Positions 1-9,508 of a DNA stretch of 64,000 nucleotides are shown here, piece by piece (position 1 is the stretch's first letter; every line of letters starts with the position of its first letter). The position numbers and the translations under genes are program-made. The stretch covers positions 372,001-436,000 of the forward strand of contig NZ_JACHCM010000003.1 in assembly GCF_014200755.1 (NCBI RefSeq), given 5' to 3'. The notes below the pieces were generated by a model. It was not told the origin of the DNA, did not search any database, and saw only the letters and a list, made by a program, of their open reading frames with translations. Source of the DNA: Rhodanobacter sp. ANJX3. Its GTDB lineage: Bacteria; Pseudomonadota; Gammaproteobacteria; Xanthomonadales; Rhodanobacteraceae.

Positions 1-210
1 GCCGTTGGCATGCGTCCAAGCGATCAGGGGGCGCCCATAACGACACATCACAATGGTCTACTCACACGAGGGCCGTTAAGGTAGACACATAGAGTCGGCT
101 TTCAGCACTTTACTGGCGCCGGTCAACGGCCTAAGCCCCGATCGCAACGCGTAGAAAATCTTCACTCATGGCAGGTGTCACAAGCCCGCCAACAACACTA
201 TCGAGATCCC

Positions 211-3200
211 ATGTCGATCCATGTTGCCCTGACCCATATCACGCATTACCGCTACGACAGGCTGGTGAAACTGGGGCCGCAGGTGGTTCGCCTGCGGCCT
301 GCACCGCACAGCCGCACGCCGATCCTCAGCTACTCGCTGAAGGTCGAGCCGGCCGGTCATTTCGTGAACTGGCAGCAGGACCCACAGGCCAACTGGCTGG
401 CGCGGCTGGTGTTCCCCGAGCCCACGCGCGAGCTGCGCATCGAGGTCGACCTGGTCGCCGAGCTGTCGGTGATCAACCCGTTCGACTTTTTTCTCGAGCC
501 GTACGCCGAAACCATTCCCTTCGCATACGACGCGGAACAGGGCGAGGAGCTGGCGCCGTATCTGAAAAAACTGCCGATGACGCCGCTGTTCGAGCGCTAC
601 CTGGCCAAAATCCCGCGCGAGCCGCTGCGCAGCGTGGACTTCCTGGTCATGATCAATCAGCTGGTGCAGGGCGACGTCAGCTACCTGATCCGCATGGAGC
701 CAGGCGTGCAGACGCCGGAAGAAACGCTGACCAACGGTTCGGGCTCGTGCCGCGATTCGGCGTGGCTGCTGGTGCAGCTGCTGCGCCATCTCGGGCTGGC
801 CGCGCGCTTCGTCTCCGGTTACCTGATCCAACTGGTGCCCGACGTCAAATCATTGGACGGCCCATCCGGCACCACGGTCGACTTCACCGACCTGCATGCC
901 TGGTGCGAGGTCTATCTGCCGGGCGCGGGCTGGATCGGTCTGGACCCGACTTCGGGCCTGTTCGCCGGCGAAGGACATATCCCGCTGGCCGCGACCCCGG
1001 AGCCCTCCTCGGCCGCGCCGATCAGCGGCGGTGTGGACGAAAGCGAGGTCGAGTTCGAACACATCATGCGGATCGAGCGCGTGTGGGAAGCGCCGCGCGT
1101 CACCAAGCCGTATACCGAAGACCAGTGGCAGACGATCGAGGCGCTCGGCCATCGCATCGACGAGGATATGCAAAAGCTCGACGTGCGCCTGACCATGGGC
1201 GGCGAGCCGACCTTCGTGGCGATGGACGACCCCGACGGCGCCGAGTGGAACATCGCCGCGCTGGGCCCGACCAAGCGCAAGCTGGCCGGCGAACTGTTCC
1301 ACAAGCTGCGAGCCAAGTATGCGCCCCACGGCCTCGTGCATTTCGGCCAGGGCAAGTGGTACCCGGGCGAACAGTTGCCGCGCTGGTCGCTCAACTGCTT
1401 CTGGCGCCGCGACGGCGAGCCGCTGTGGAGCGACCCGTCGCTGCACGCCGACGAGCGCAAGCCGGGCAGCGCCGATGCCGCACTGGCCGAACGCTTTCTG
1501 CACGGCGTGGCAAAAACGCTGGGCGTGCAGGCCGGTCACGTATTCCCCGCGTACGAAGATGCGTTCTATTACCTCTGGCGCGAGCGCCAGCTCCCGGTCA
1601 ACGTCGATCCGCACGATGCCAAGCTGGACGATGCGCTGGAGCGCAAGCGGCTGGCCAAAGTCTTCGGTCAGGGCCTGGATAAAGTCGTCGGCCACGTGCT
1701 GCCGGTGACGCGCAGCAGCGACGGCAGCTGGAAAAGCGGCTCGTGGTATCTGCGCAGCGAGCGCTGCTATCTGGTGCCGGGCGACTCCCCCTTGGGCTAT
1801 CGCCTGCCGCTGGATTCGCAGCCGTGGGTGCGCAAGATCGATTTCCCGTTTGTCATACCGCCCGACCCTTCGCGCCCGGTGCTGAAGCTGCCCAGCGCCG
1901 ACGCGCTGAAAAAACAGCTGCTGCCGATCGAGAGCGGCGTCGCATTGAGCGGGCATGTCACCACCACCGAGGATGTTCCGCCGGCAGCCGGCGAGTCGGC
2001 CGATAACATCGCCCGCCGCGCACTGTGCGCCGAGGCGCGCGACGGCATCCTGTATCTGTTCATGCCGCCGACCGACGAAGTGGACGATTACATCGCGCTG
2101 GTGGCCGCGATCGAAGCGACTGCATCCGCTTTGAAAACGCCGGTGATCCTGGAGGGCTACGAGCCGCCGCGCGACCCGCGCATCAACCAGTTCCGCGTCA
2201 CGCCGGACCCGGGCGTCATCGAGGTGAACATTCATCCAGCCACCGGCTGGGACGAGCTGGTCGAGCGCACCACGCACCTGTACGACACGGCGCGCGAAAC
2301 GCGATTGATCACCGAAAAGTTCATGCTCGACGGCCGCCACACCGGCACCGGCGGCGGTAACCACTTCACCCTTGGCGCGGCGCAGACGCTGGACTCGCCG
2401 TTCCTGCGCCGGCCCGATCTGCTGCGCAGCCTGATTTCGTACTGGAACAATCATCCGTCGCTGTCGTTCCTGTTTTCCGGCCTGTTCATCGGCCCGACCA
2501 GCCAGGCGCCGCGCATCGACGAAGCGCGCAACGACTCGATCTACGAGCTGGAAATCGCCTTCCGCCAGATGCCCTCGCCCGGCGGCGATATCGAACCAGA
2601 CTCTATCGAACCCTGGGTGGTCGATCGCCTGCTGCGCAATCTGCTGATCGACGTCACCGGCAATACGCACCGCGCCGAGTTCTGCATCGACAAGCTGTAC
2701 TCGCCCGACAACGCCACCGGCCGCCTCGGTCTGCTGGAGATGCGCGCCTTCGAAATGCCGCCGCACGCGCGCATGTCGCTGGTGCAGCAGCTGCTGATCC
2801 GCGCATTGATCGCGCGCTTCTGGAAGGAGCCTTACGCGCCGCCGCGACTGATGCGCTGGGGCACCGAACTGCACGATCGTTTCATGTTGCCGCATTTCGT
2901 CAGGCAGGACCTGGCCGATGTGCTCGAGGAAACCCGCAATGCCGGGTACCCGATCGAGTTGGACTGGTTCGCGCCGCATCTCGAATTCCGCTTTCCCAAG
3001 GTCGGCGATTTCGCCAGCCTCGGCGTGGACGTCGAACTGCGTCACGCGCTGGAACCGTGGCACGTGCTCGGCGAAGAAGGTTCGGCCGGCGGCAACGTGC
3101 GCTACGTCGACGCCTCGGTCGAACGCATGCAGGTCAAGGTGCGTGGCATGGCCGGCGATCGCTATGTGATTACCTGCAACGGCCGCGCCCTGCCGCTGAC

Positions 3201-3528
3201 GCCCACCGGCGACGTCGGTGAATTCGTCGCCGGCGTGCGCTACAAGGCATGGCAGCCGCCGACCAGCCTGCATCCCACCCTCCCCGCGGACGCCCCGCTG
3301 GTGTTCGACCTGGTCGACACCTGGATGGACCGCAGCATGGGTGGCTGCCAGTACCATGTCGCGCATCCGGGCGGCCGCAGCTACGACGATTTCCCGGTCA
3401 ACGCCTACGCCGCCGAAAGCCGCCGCCTCAGCCGCTTCTTCCGCCTCGGACACACCCCGGGCCGTATTGGCGCACAGCCCGCGGAGCGCAATCCGAATTT
3501 CCCGTTTACGCTAGACCTTCGACGTTAG
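211..3528 (+). CDS. Transglutaminase-like protein with C-terminal DUF2126 putative amidoligase domain
   Basis: A 1105-residue two-part protein. Residues 1-80 match the bacterial transglutaminase N-terminal domain (start [16 protein letters not shown]). The core has a papain-like triad: Cys180 in [10 protein letters not shown], His229 in DLHAWCEV and Asp245 in LDPTSG. From about residue 320 it is DUF2126, which Pfam describes as a putative amidoligase; [10 protein letters not shown] and [12 protein letters not shown] are conserved-looking blocks. In this family the first part probably cleaves or transfers amide bonds and the second may form them; substrate unknown. The ATG at 211 is preferred over an upstream in-frame GTG at 175 because homologues begin with this MSIHV-type sequence. 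First gene of a cluster reaching 9351. Family call secure, activity inferred. Confidence 0.93.
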   Translation: MSIHVALTHITHYRYDRLVKLGPQVVRLRPAPHSRTPILSYSLKVEPAGHFVNWQQDPQANWLARLVFPEPTRELRIEVDLVAELSVINPFDFFLEPYAETIPFAYDAEQGEELAPYLKKLPMTPLFERYLAKIPREPLRSVDFLVMINQLVQGDVSYLIRMEPGVQTPEETLTNGSGSCRDSAWLLVQLLRHLGLAARFVSGYLIQLVPDVKSLDGPSGTTVDFTDLHAWCEVYLPGAGWIGLDPTSGLFAGEGHIPLAATPEPSSAAPISGGVDESEVEFEHIMRIERVWEAPRVTKPYTEDQWQTIEALGHRIDEDMQKLDVRLTMGGEPTFVAMDDPDGAEWNIAALGPTKRKLAGELFHKLRAKYAPHGLVHFGQGKWYPGEQLPRWSLNCFWRRDGEPLWSDPSLHADERKPGSADAALAERFLHGVAKTLGVQAGHVFPAYEDAFYYLWRERQLPVNVDPHDAKLDDALERKRLAKVFGQGLDKVVGHVLPVTRSSDGSWKSGSWYLRSERCYLVPGDSPLGYRLPLDSQPWVRKIDFPFVIPPDPSRPVLKLPSADALKKQLLPIESGVALSGHVTTTEDVPPAAGESADNIARRALCAEARDGILYLFMPPTDEVDDYIALVAAIEATASALKTPVILEGYEPPRDPRINQFRVTPDPGVIEVNIHPATGWDELVERTTHLYDTARETRLITEKFMLDGRHTGTGGGNHFTLGAAQTLDSPFLRRPDLLRSLISYWNNHPSLSFLFSGLFIGPTSQAPRIDEARNDSIYELEIAFRQMPSPGGDIEPDSIEPWVVDRLLRNLLIDVTGNTHRAEFCIDKLYSPDNATGRLGLLEMRAFEMPPHARMSLVQQLLIRALIARFWKEPYAPPRLMRWGTELHDRFMLPHFVRQDLADVLEETRNAGYPIELDWFAPHLEFRFPKVGDFASLGVDVELRHALEPWHVLGEEGSAGGNVRYVDASVERMQVKVRGMAGDRYVITCNGRALPLTPTGDVGEFVAGVRYKAWQPPTSLHPTLPADAPLVFDLVDTWMDRSMGGCQYHVAHPGGRSYDDFPVNAYAAESRRLSRFFRLGHTPGRIGAQPAERNPNFPFTLDLRR

Positions 3529-3615
3529 AAATTCTTCGAACATAGCTTTGGGTCGATTGAGGCATCGACAGCTAAGAATGAGTTTAAGCTGCCAGTCTTC
3601 AAGACTCGAAGGCTT

Positions 3616-4389
3616 ATGCCTGCGTCCCTTATGCTTGATGCCATGACGCCCATCACGCTCGGACTGCTTTTTATTGCCGGCCTCTGGGCCGGAGCTCAGA
3701 ACGCACTCGCAGGTGGTGGGTCGTTCATCACGATTCCCGCGTTGATGCTTGCGGGGCTCGATGCACGGTCCGCGAATATCACCTCGTCGGTCGCGCTGTA
3801 TCCGGGACAGGTAGTCACCGGATTGGCTGGCCGGCGGCTTATCGAGGATGCCGAGACACTCTCGTTCAAGATGATGTGCGTGCTCGGTGCCAGCGGTGGC
3901 CTGATCGGCGCACTGCTCCTGCTGTGGACGCCGAGCGACCTGTTCAAATCCATGCTGCCGTGGCTGATCCTGTTCGCCACATGCTTGTTTGCGTGGTCCG
4001 CCTTCGGGCGCCGCAGGACGGAAAAGCGCAAGCCGATACCCACGGCCGCGGCCGTTTTCCTGCAGAGCGCAATATCGATATACGGCGGCTATTTCGGCGG
4101 CGGCATCGGCTTCATGACGGTAGCCTCGCTCGGGCTGATGGGCCTCTCGGCGCGGCCGGCATCGGCGACGAAAAACGCGCTCGCCGCGGTGATCAACACG
4201 ACTTCGTTGCTGGTCTTTTTGTTTTCCCCGTCGCTGATATGGATACCGGCCCTGCTGCTGGGCGCAGGCGCCATTCTGGGCGGCCTGGTGGGCGCGTGGG
4301 TGCTTCGACGAGTACCGGAAAAGCTGCTGCGCATTCTTATTGTGATCATCGGCATCGTGCTGACTGTTGGCTTGTTCATAACCCAGTAG
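3616..4389 (+). CDS. TauE/SafE (TSUP) family membrane permease
   Basis: A 257-residue integral membrane protein with about eight hydrophobic segments arranged as two similar halves, as in the TSUP family of sulfite, sulfonate or organic-anion exporters. The first half has AGAQNALAGGGSFITIPAL and the second GGYFGGGIGFMTVASLGL, the repeated glycine-rich signature of this family. The start at 3616 follows a GAAGG with a short spacer; ATGs at 3631 and 3643 are possible, and 3643 (MTPITLG) would be the compact family-like start. It lies 87 bases after the DUF2126 gene and before the ATP-grasp gene, same strand, so it may be co-transcribed. The transported compound cannot be read from sequence. Confidence 0.88.
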   Translation: MPASLMLDAMTPITLGLLFIAGLWAGAQNALAGGGSFITIPALMLAGLDARSANITSSVALYPGQVVTGLAGRRLIEDAETLSFKMMCVLGASGGLIGALLLLWTPSDLFKSMLPWLILFATCLFAWSAFGRRRTEKRKPIPTAAAVFLQSAISIYGGYFGGGIGFMTVASLGLMGLSARPASATKNALAAVINTTSLLVFLFSPSLIWIPALLLGAGAILGGLVGAWVLRRVPEKLLRILIVIIGIVLTVGLFITQ

Positions 4390-4564
4390 TGGGAGTCGAT
4401 GGCCCCAGGGAGCGAAAATCCGCGGCGATGACGGGAGTGCGATGTTGGGGTTCGCTGACTCTCATCCCAACCTGCGAGGATTGCACGGCGCTGATGGAAT
4501 CCGCGCTGCCACATCAGGTCGTGTTTCTTTAGACTGTCGGATATACGTTTCCTTCACGGCTCCG

Positions 4565-7054
4565 ATGAACACCGACGCTTACCAGCCGCATCGCGATCGC
4601 TATGACGAGATGCTCGACGCCAACGGCGCGGCGCGGCCGCACTGGCGGCCGATGCTGACGCACTTGCGCGAGACCTCGGCGGTGCAGATGCGCCAGCGGC
4701 AGGAGTTTGTGCGCAGCCAGGTGCTGGAAAACGGCGTGACGTACAACATGTACGCGTCGACTCAGGGCGCGGCGCGGCCGTGGGATCTGGATCCGCTGCC
4801 GCTGCTGCTGCCAGCCAGCGAATGGTCGGAGCTTGCCACCGCCGTGGCGCAGCGTGCGCGATTGTTGGATGCGGTGCTGGCTGACCTTTACGGCCCGCAA
4901 GCGCTGCTGGCCGAGGGGCTGATTCCGCCGGCGACGGTGTACGGGCATCCGGATTTTCTGTGGCCGTGCCGCGGGCTCCAGCCGCCGGGCGGGCGCTTTC
5001 TGCATCTGTACGCGGTGGACTTGGCGCGGTCGGCCGATGGCCAGTGGTGGGTGATCGGCGATCGGGCGCAGGCGCCGTCGGGCGCGGGCTACGCGCTGGA
5101 GAATCGGCTGATCGTGTCGCGCGCCTTTCCCGAACTCTTTCGTGACTTGAAAGTGCAGCACCTCGCCGAGTTTTTCCGCGCGCTGCGCCAGAACCTGACC
5201 CTGCACGCGCCGCACGACGCCGGCGAAACGCCGCTGACCGTGCTGCTGACGCCCGGCCCGTACAACGAAACCTATTTCGAGCACGCCTACCTCGCGCGTT
5301 ATCTCGGCTTTCCGCTGGTGGAAGGCCAGGATCTCACCGTACGCGGCGAGACGGTGTATCTGAAGACCCTGACCGGCCTGCAGCGCGTGCACGCGATTCT
5401 GCGCCGGCTCGACGACGACTACTGCGACCCGCTGGAGCTGCGCGGCGATTCCGCCCTGGGCGTTCCCGGTCTGCTGCAGGTGGCGCGCGCAGGACGCGTG
5501 CTGATCGCCAACGCGCCGGGCAGCGGCCTGGTCGAATCGGGCGCGATCGCCGCGTTTCTGCCGCGCGTGTGCGAACGCCTGCTCGGCGAATCGCTGGCGA
5601 TGCCGGCGGTGGCGAGCTGGTGGTGCGGCGAACCGGCCGCGCTGGAGTACGTGATCGCGCATCTGGACGAACTGGTGATCAAGCCGGCCTACCCGTCGAC
5701 CACGCACCGACCGATGCTCGGTCGCGATATGCGCGGCAAGGCGCGCGCCGCGCTGATTCTGCGCCTGCGCAAACAGCCGCGCGCCTGGGTGGCGCAGGAG
5801 ATGGTGCGGCTGTCGCAGGTACCAGTGATCTCGCAAGAGCATCACCTGGCGGCGCGGCCGGTCGGCCTGCGCGTTTACGCCACGGCGAATACCGACGGTG
5901 GCTATACGGTGATGCCCGGCGGTCTGGCGCGCGTGGCCGGCACGCCGGTGGCGCAGATGATCAGCATGCAGCGCGGCGGCGGCAGCAAGGACACCTGGGT
6001 ACTTTCCGACGTGCCGGTGAGCCGCTTCAGCCTGCTGGCCAACACCATCACCGCGAAAGAGCTGGTGCGCAGCCCGTCCAATCTTTCGTCGCGACTGGTG
6101 GAAAATCTGTTCTGGTTCGGCCGCTATACCAGCCGCTGCGACGACAGCGCGCGCCTGTTGCGCATCACGCTCACGCGCTATGCCGACACCAGCGCCATGC
6201 CGGCGCGCGAATCGGCGCTGGTGCTGTGCAAGGGACTGAATCTGTTTGCGCCGGTGGAGAAGGACGAGCCCGAGCCCAAACCCGACGACGCGATATGGAC
6301 GGCCATTTGCGATGCCAGGCGCGTAGAGAGCCTGACCGCCAACCTGCGTCACCTGGCCTGGACCGGCACCCAGATCCGCGAGCATCTGTCGCTGGACAAC
6401 TGGCTGATGCTCAACCAGCTGCCGCTTCCGCCGACGACGGATGCGCGCAAAAAAGCGGGACTCAGCGCTGCCCTGGAGTATCTGGACAACAGCCTGATTC
6501 TCGGCGTGGGCCTGTCGGGTTTCGCGATGGACGGCATGACGCGCGACAACGGCTGGCGCTTTCTGATGATAGGCCGTCATCTGGAGCGGCTGGCCTTTAT
6601 GGCATCGGCCAGCGCCTGTTTTCTGCATCACGGCGTCGATCAAGGCTGGCACAGCCTGGACTGGCTGCTCGAAGTGGCCGACAGCTCCATCACCTATCGC
6701 AGCCGCTATCGCGCGCAGCCCGAGCTGCTGCCGGTGCTCGACCTGGTGGTGTTCGACGATAGCAATCCGCACGGCGTGGTATTCCAGCTGCGCCAGCTGC
6801 TGATCCATCTGGGCGAACTATCCGCCGATCTCGGCGGCGATCACTACGCGCTGGCGGACGAGCTGCTGGCGGTGCTGCAGGAATACACCGGGTTCGAGCT
6901 GTCCACGCTGGAGCAACCGGATGAGTCGGTCTTGCTGGCCCTGGCGACACTGCTTGGCAACACCGCCCGCGCGGCGCGCGAGCTTTCCGACGTGCTTGCC
7001 GCCCGCCACTTCACCCATGTCGGCGAGCGCAGCCGGCAGACGCTGGCCGCCTGA
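4565..7054 (+). CDS. Circularly permuted ATP-grasp protein fused to alpha-E domain
   Basis: An 829-residue fusion. Residues 1 to about 500 correspond to the circularly permuted type 2 ATP-grasp family (COG2308), with blocks such as LLTPGPYNETYFEH, DLTVRGETVYLKTL and LDELVIKPAYPSTTHRP. From about residue 503 (SPSNLSSRLVENLFWFGRY) it is the all-helical alpha-E domain (COG2307), often a separate gene elsewhere. ATP-grasp ligases join a carboxylate to an amine through an acyl-phosphate, so a peptide or amide ligase is likely. The ATG at 4565 is chosen because the family sequence starts at MNTDAYQPHRDRYDEM; an upstream in-frame start at 4442 would add unrelated residues. A transglutaminase gene follows after 36 bases. 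Confidence 0.94.
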   Translation: MNTDAYQPHRDRYDEMLDANGAARPHWRPMLTHLRETSAVQMRQRQEFVRSQVLENGVTYNMYASTQGAARPWDLDPLPLLLPASEWSELATAVAQRARLLDAVLADLYGPQALLAEGLIPPATVYGHPDFLWPCRGLQPPGGRFLHLYAVDLARSADGQWWVIGDRAQAPSGAGYALENRLIVSRAFPELFRDLKVQHLAEFFRALRQNLTLHAPHDAGETPLTVLLTPGPYNETYFEHAYLARYLGFPLVEGQDLTVRGETVYLKTLTGLQRVHAILRRLDDDYCDPLELRGDSALGVPGLLQVARAGRVLIANAPGSGLVESGAIAAFLPRVCERLLGESLAMPAVASWWCGEPAALEYVIAHLDELVIKPAYPSTTHRPMLGRDMRGKARAALILRLRKQPRAWVAQEMVRLSQVPVISQEHHLAARPVGLRVYATANTDGGYTVMPGGLARVAGTPVAQMISMQRGGGSKDTWVLSDVPVSRFSLLANTITAKELVRSPSNLSSRLVENLFWFGRYTSRCDDSARLLRITLTRYADTSAMPARESALVLCKGLNLFAPVEKDEPEPKPDDAIWTAICDARRVESLTANLRHLAWTGTQIREHLSLDNWLMLNQLPLPPTTDARKKAGLSAALEYLDNSLILGVGLSGFAMDGMTRDNGWRFLMIGRHLERLAFMASASACFLHHGVDQGWHSLDWLLEVADSSITYRSRYRAQPELLPVLDLVVFDDSNPHGVVFQLRQLLIHLGELSADLGGDHYALADELLAVLQEYTGFELSTLEQPDESVLLALATLLGNTARAARELSDVLAARHFTHVGERSRQTLAA

Positions 7055-7090
7055 GGAAGTGGCACGGCGATAGCCTGCTATCGTTCGCAC

Positions 7091-8047
7091 ATGGCACGTT
7101 ACAGGGTTACCCACGACACGCATTACCGGTACGACGCGCCGGTGGCTTTGTCGCGTCAGCTGCTGCACCTGACGCCGCGCGAGCTGCCGCGCCAGCAGTG
7201 CCTGGATCATCGGCGCCAGATCATCCCCGAGCCGAGCTTTCAACGGGAACACGACGATGCTTTCGGCAATGCCTCGGCGATGCTCGCGTTCGAGGCACCG
7301 CACGACGAACTGTGGGTACGCACCGAAAGCGTCGTCGAGGTGTTTTCGCCCGACCCGACCAGCTTCGCCGATACGCCGGCGTGGGAAACCGTGCGCAACC
7401 GCCTGCAATACCACGCCGGCGACTCGCCCTCGCCGGTCACGCTGGCCGCGCTGCAATACCGCTTCGGCTCGCCGTACGGACGCATCAAACGCCGCTTCGC
7501 CAACTATGCGGCGGACTGCTTCCCACCCGGTCGATCGATGCTGGACAGCGTGCTCGCGTTGAACGCAAAGATCCATCGCGACTTCGCCTTCGACCCCGAA
7601 GCCACCACCGTCGCCACGCCCGTGGCCGATGTGCTGACGCGTCGGCGCGGCGTGTGCCAGGACTTCGCCCACGTGATGGTGTCGTGCCTGCGCTCGATCG
7701 GTCTGGCTGCGCGCTACGTCAGCGGCTACATCCTCACCACGCCGCCGCCCGGCCAGGAACGACTGATCGGCGCCGACGCTTCGCATGCCTGGGTGTCGGT
7801 GTGGTGCCCGGGCGAGGACGAAGACCGCTGGATCGACGCCGACCCCACCAACAACCTGCTGCCCGGCAGCCAGCACATAACGCTGGCCTGGGGCCGCGAC
7901 TTCGGCGATGTGTCGCCGCTGCGCGGCGTGATTCTCGGCGGCGGGGAGCAGGAATTGAAAGTGAGCGTCACCATGCTGCCGCTGGACGAGCTGCCGCTGA
8001 ATAACGCCACCAGCGATGCGCTGGCGCAGTGGCAAAAACAGTCCTGA
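7091..8047 (+). CDS. Transglutaminase family protein
   Basis: A 318-residue stand-alone transglutaminase-like protein. It has the bacterial transglutaminase N-terminal domain (MARYRVTHDTHYRYDAPV) followed by a cysteine-protease-fold core with Cys189 in RRGVCQDFAHV, His232 in ADASHAWVSV and Asp251 in DADPTNN. Proteins of this family may act as peptidases or transamidases. It starts 36 bases after the ATP-grasp/alpha-E gene and is probably in the same transcript. ATP-grasp, alpha-E and this type of transglutaminase are a recurrent trio in bacterial genomes. It differs from the first transglutaminase in the cluster by lacking DUF2126, so the two probably act at different steps. No signal peptide is evident, consistent with a cytoplasmic location. 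Confidence 0.93.
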   Translation: MARYRVTHDTHYRYDAPVALSRQLLHLTPRELPRQQCLDHRRQIIPEPSFQREHDDAFGNASAMLAFEAPHDELWVRTESVVEVFSPDPTSFADTPAWETVRNRLQYHAGDSPSPVTLAALQYRFGSPYGRIKRRFANYAADCFPPGRSMLDSVLALNAKIHRDFAFDPEATTVATPVADVLTRRRGVCQDFAHVMVSCLRSIGLAARYVSGYILTTPPPGQERLIGADASHAWVSVWCPGEDEDRWIDADPTNNLLPGSQHITLAWGRDFGDVSPLRGVILGGGEQELKVSVTMLPLDELPLNNATSDALAQWQKQS

Positions 8048-8070
8048 CTACATGGGCTTCACCGGCGCTT

Positions 8071-8113
8071 CGCCGTCATGCCGCACCTCTCGCGGTGGCG
8101 CGGCATGACGGCG
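8071..8113. other. Perfect 14-bp stem-loop between genes
   Basis: An inverted repeat with 14-bp arms (8071-8084 and 8100-8113, sequence CGCCGTCATGCCGC and its complement) and a 15-base loop lies 23 bases after the transglutaminase stop. No T-run follows on the plus strand, so it is not a classical intrinsic terminator. It may stabilise the upstream mRNA end or be a repeat-family hairpin. Confidence 0.4.
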
Positions 8114-8247
8114 CTGACCAAGCTCAAAAGTGTTAAACGGGTCGATCGATGCAGCCCGCGCCACGATTCACTTCCAGCATGCGCGCGCATCGACAGAATG
8201 ACGGTTCGAAGGTGCGCAAAGGCGCGGCCAGGGGGTTTGCGAAGGTC

Positions 8248-9351
8248 ATGAAAACGTTCCACTGCAATAGCTGCAACCAGCAGGTGTTTTTCGAAAACGT
8301 ATTGTGCGAGCGCTGCGGCCACATGCTGGGCTACGTCTACGATCTGGACGACGTGACCGCGTTCGAACCGGACGACAACGGCTTCTGGCGCAGCCTGGAC
8401 GCACGCAGCAACGGCCGCAGCTACAAGCAGTGCCAGAACTACATCGCCGAGCACGTGTGCAACCGGATGATTCCTACGGACGATCCCGAATCGCTGTGCA
8501 AATCGTGCCGGCTCACGCTCACCATTCCCACGCTGTCGTCCGACGAAAATCGCGAATATTGGTACAAGCTCGAGCGCGCCAAGCGCCGCCTGCTGTATAC
8601 GCTCACGCACCTCGACCTGCCGATCGAATCGCGCGAGGAGAATCCGGAAACCGGGCTCGCCTTCGAGTTTCTGGAAAACCAGCTGGGCGAGCCGCCGGTG
8701 CATACCGGCCACTCCGACGGATTGATCACGCTGAACATCGCCGAGGCGGACGACGGCTATCGCGAAAAAACCCGCACGCGCCTGCACGAACCCTATCGCA
8801 CCCTGCTCGGTCACTTTCGCCACGAGATCGGCCACTACTACTTCATGCGCCTGATGCAAGAAGGCCCGCTGATGGACGAGTGCCGTGCGATCTTCGGCGA
8901 CGAACGCGTGGACTACGGCGAAGAAATCAAGCGTCACTACCAGGAAGGGCCGCCGGCGAACTGGGAATCATCCTACATCAGCGCCTACGCCACCATGCAC
9001 CCGTTCGAGGATTGGGCGGAAACCTGGGCACATTACATGCACATGGTCGACACGCTGGAAACCGCCAGCGCCTGCGGCCTGATGCTGGCACCGTCCAACC
9101 CCAGCGAACCGTCGCTGCAGGTCGAGCCGGTGGACATAGTGACGCGCTCCTTCAGCGAAATGATCGAGCGCTGGTTCCCGCTGACCTACGTGCTGAACAG
9201 CCTCAACCGCAGCATGGGTACGCCCGACGGCTACCCATTCGCACTGGCGCCGCCGGTGATCGACAAGCTGCGCTTTATCCATAAAGTGATACGCACGCAG
9301 GGCAATGTGCCGGCATCGACGCCGAATAGCCCGGCATTGCAACGTACTTGA
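8248..9351 (+). CDS. Zinc-ribbon putative zinc-binding metallopeptidase
   Basis: A 367-residue protein with an N-terminal zinc ribbon (Cys6, Cys9, Cys20, Cys23 in HCNSC and LCERCGH), a further CKSC pair, and a zinc-metallopeptidase motif HEIGH at residues 192-196 within FRHEIGHYYF. EDWAETWAHYMHMVDT further on may supply another ligand. This matches the putative zinc-binding metallopeptidase family often seen beside ATP-grasp/alpha-E/transglutaminase genes. The start at 8248 (MKTFHCNSCNQQ) is chosen because the zinc ribbon begins there; an upstream in-frame ATG at 8149 adds a basic, low-information tail. It is the last gene of the cluster on the same strand, 200 bases after the transglutaminase. 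It probably cleaves the cluster's product or an acceptor peptide (inference). Confidence 0.88.
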   Translation: MKTFHCNSCNQQVFFENVLCERCGHMLGYVYDLDDVTAFEPDDNGFWRSLDARSNGRSYKQCQNYIAEHVCNRMIPTDDPESLCKSCRLTLTIPTLSSDENREYWYKLERAKRRLLYTLTHLDLPIESREENPETGLAFEFLENQLGEPPVHTGHSDGLITLNIAEADDGYREKTRTRLHEPYRTLLGHFRHEIGHYYFMRLMQEGPLMDECRAIFGDERVDYGEEIKRHYQEGPPANWESSYISAYATMHPFEDWAETWAHYMHMVDTLETASACGLMLAPSNPSEPSLQVEPVDIVTRSFSEMIERWFPLTYVLNSLNRSMGTPDGYPFALAPPVIDKLRFIHKVIRTQGNVPASTPNSPALQRT

Positions 9352-9433
9352 TGCGGCAACATCGCACGTCGGCATCCGATGGTTGACCACCGGACGCCGA
9401 TGCAGCCCCAGGCCGCACATCTCACCGCACGCA

Positions 9434-9447
9434 TGAATACGTATGCA
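9434..9447. promoter_or_regulatory. Candidate LacI-family operator upstream of GH31 gene
   Basis: TGAATACGTATGCA is a near-perfect palindrome with an 8-bp perfect core ATACGTAT centred on CG, as is usual for LacI-family operators. The same 17-base sequence (9433-9449) recurs at 12006-12022 before the next hydrolase gene. A LacI-family regulator gene lies in the same cluster at 15881-16939. The site is about 60 bases before the GH31 start. Confidence 0.65.
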
Positions 9448-9508
9448 GCGCCGCACTCCGGCTCGACGGCGGGCCTACCATGGCCGCTTCCAGCAAAAGG
9501 GACGGGCG

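Noticed and set aside
850-3453. 867-codon open frame on the minus strand
   Set aside because: Lies antisense to the DUF2126 gene; composition is that of a GC-rich shadow frame and no motif is recognisable.
4529-6808. 759-codon open frame on the minus strand
   Set aside because: Antisense shadow of the ATP-grasp/alpha-E gene, rich in Arg, Gln and His with no domain.
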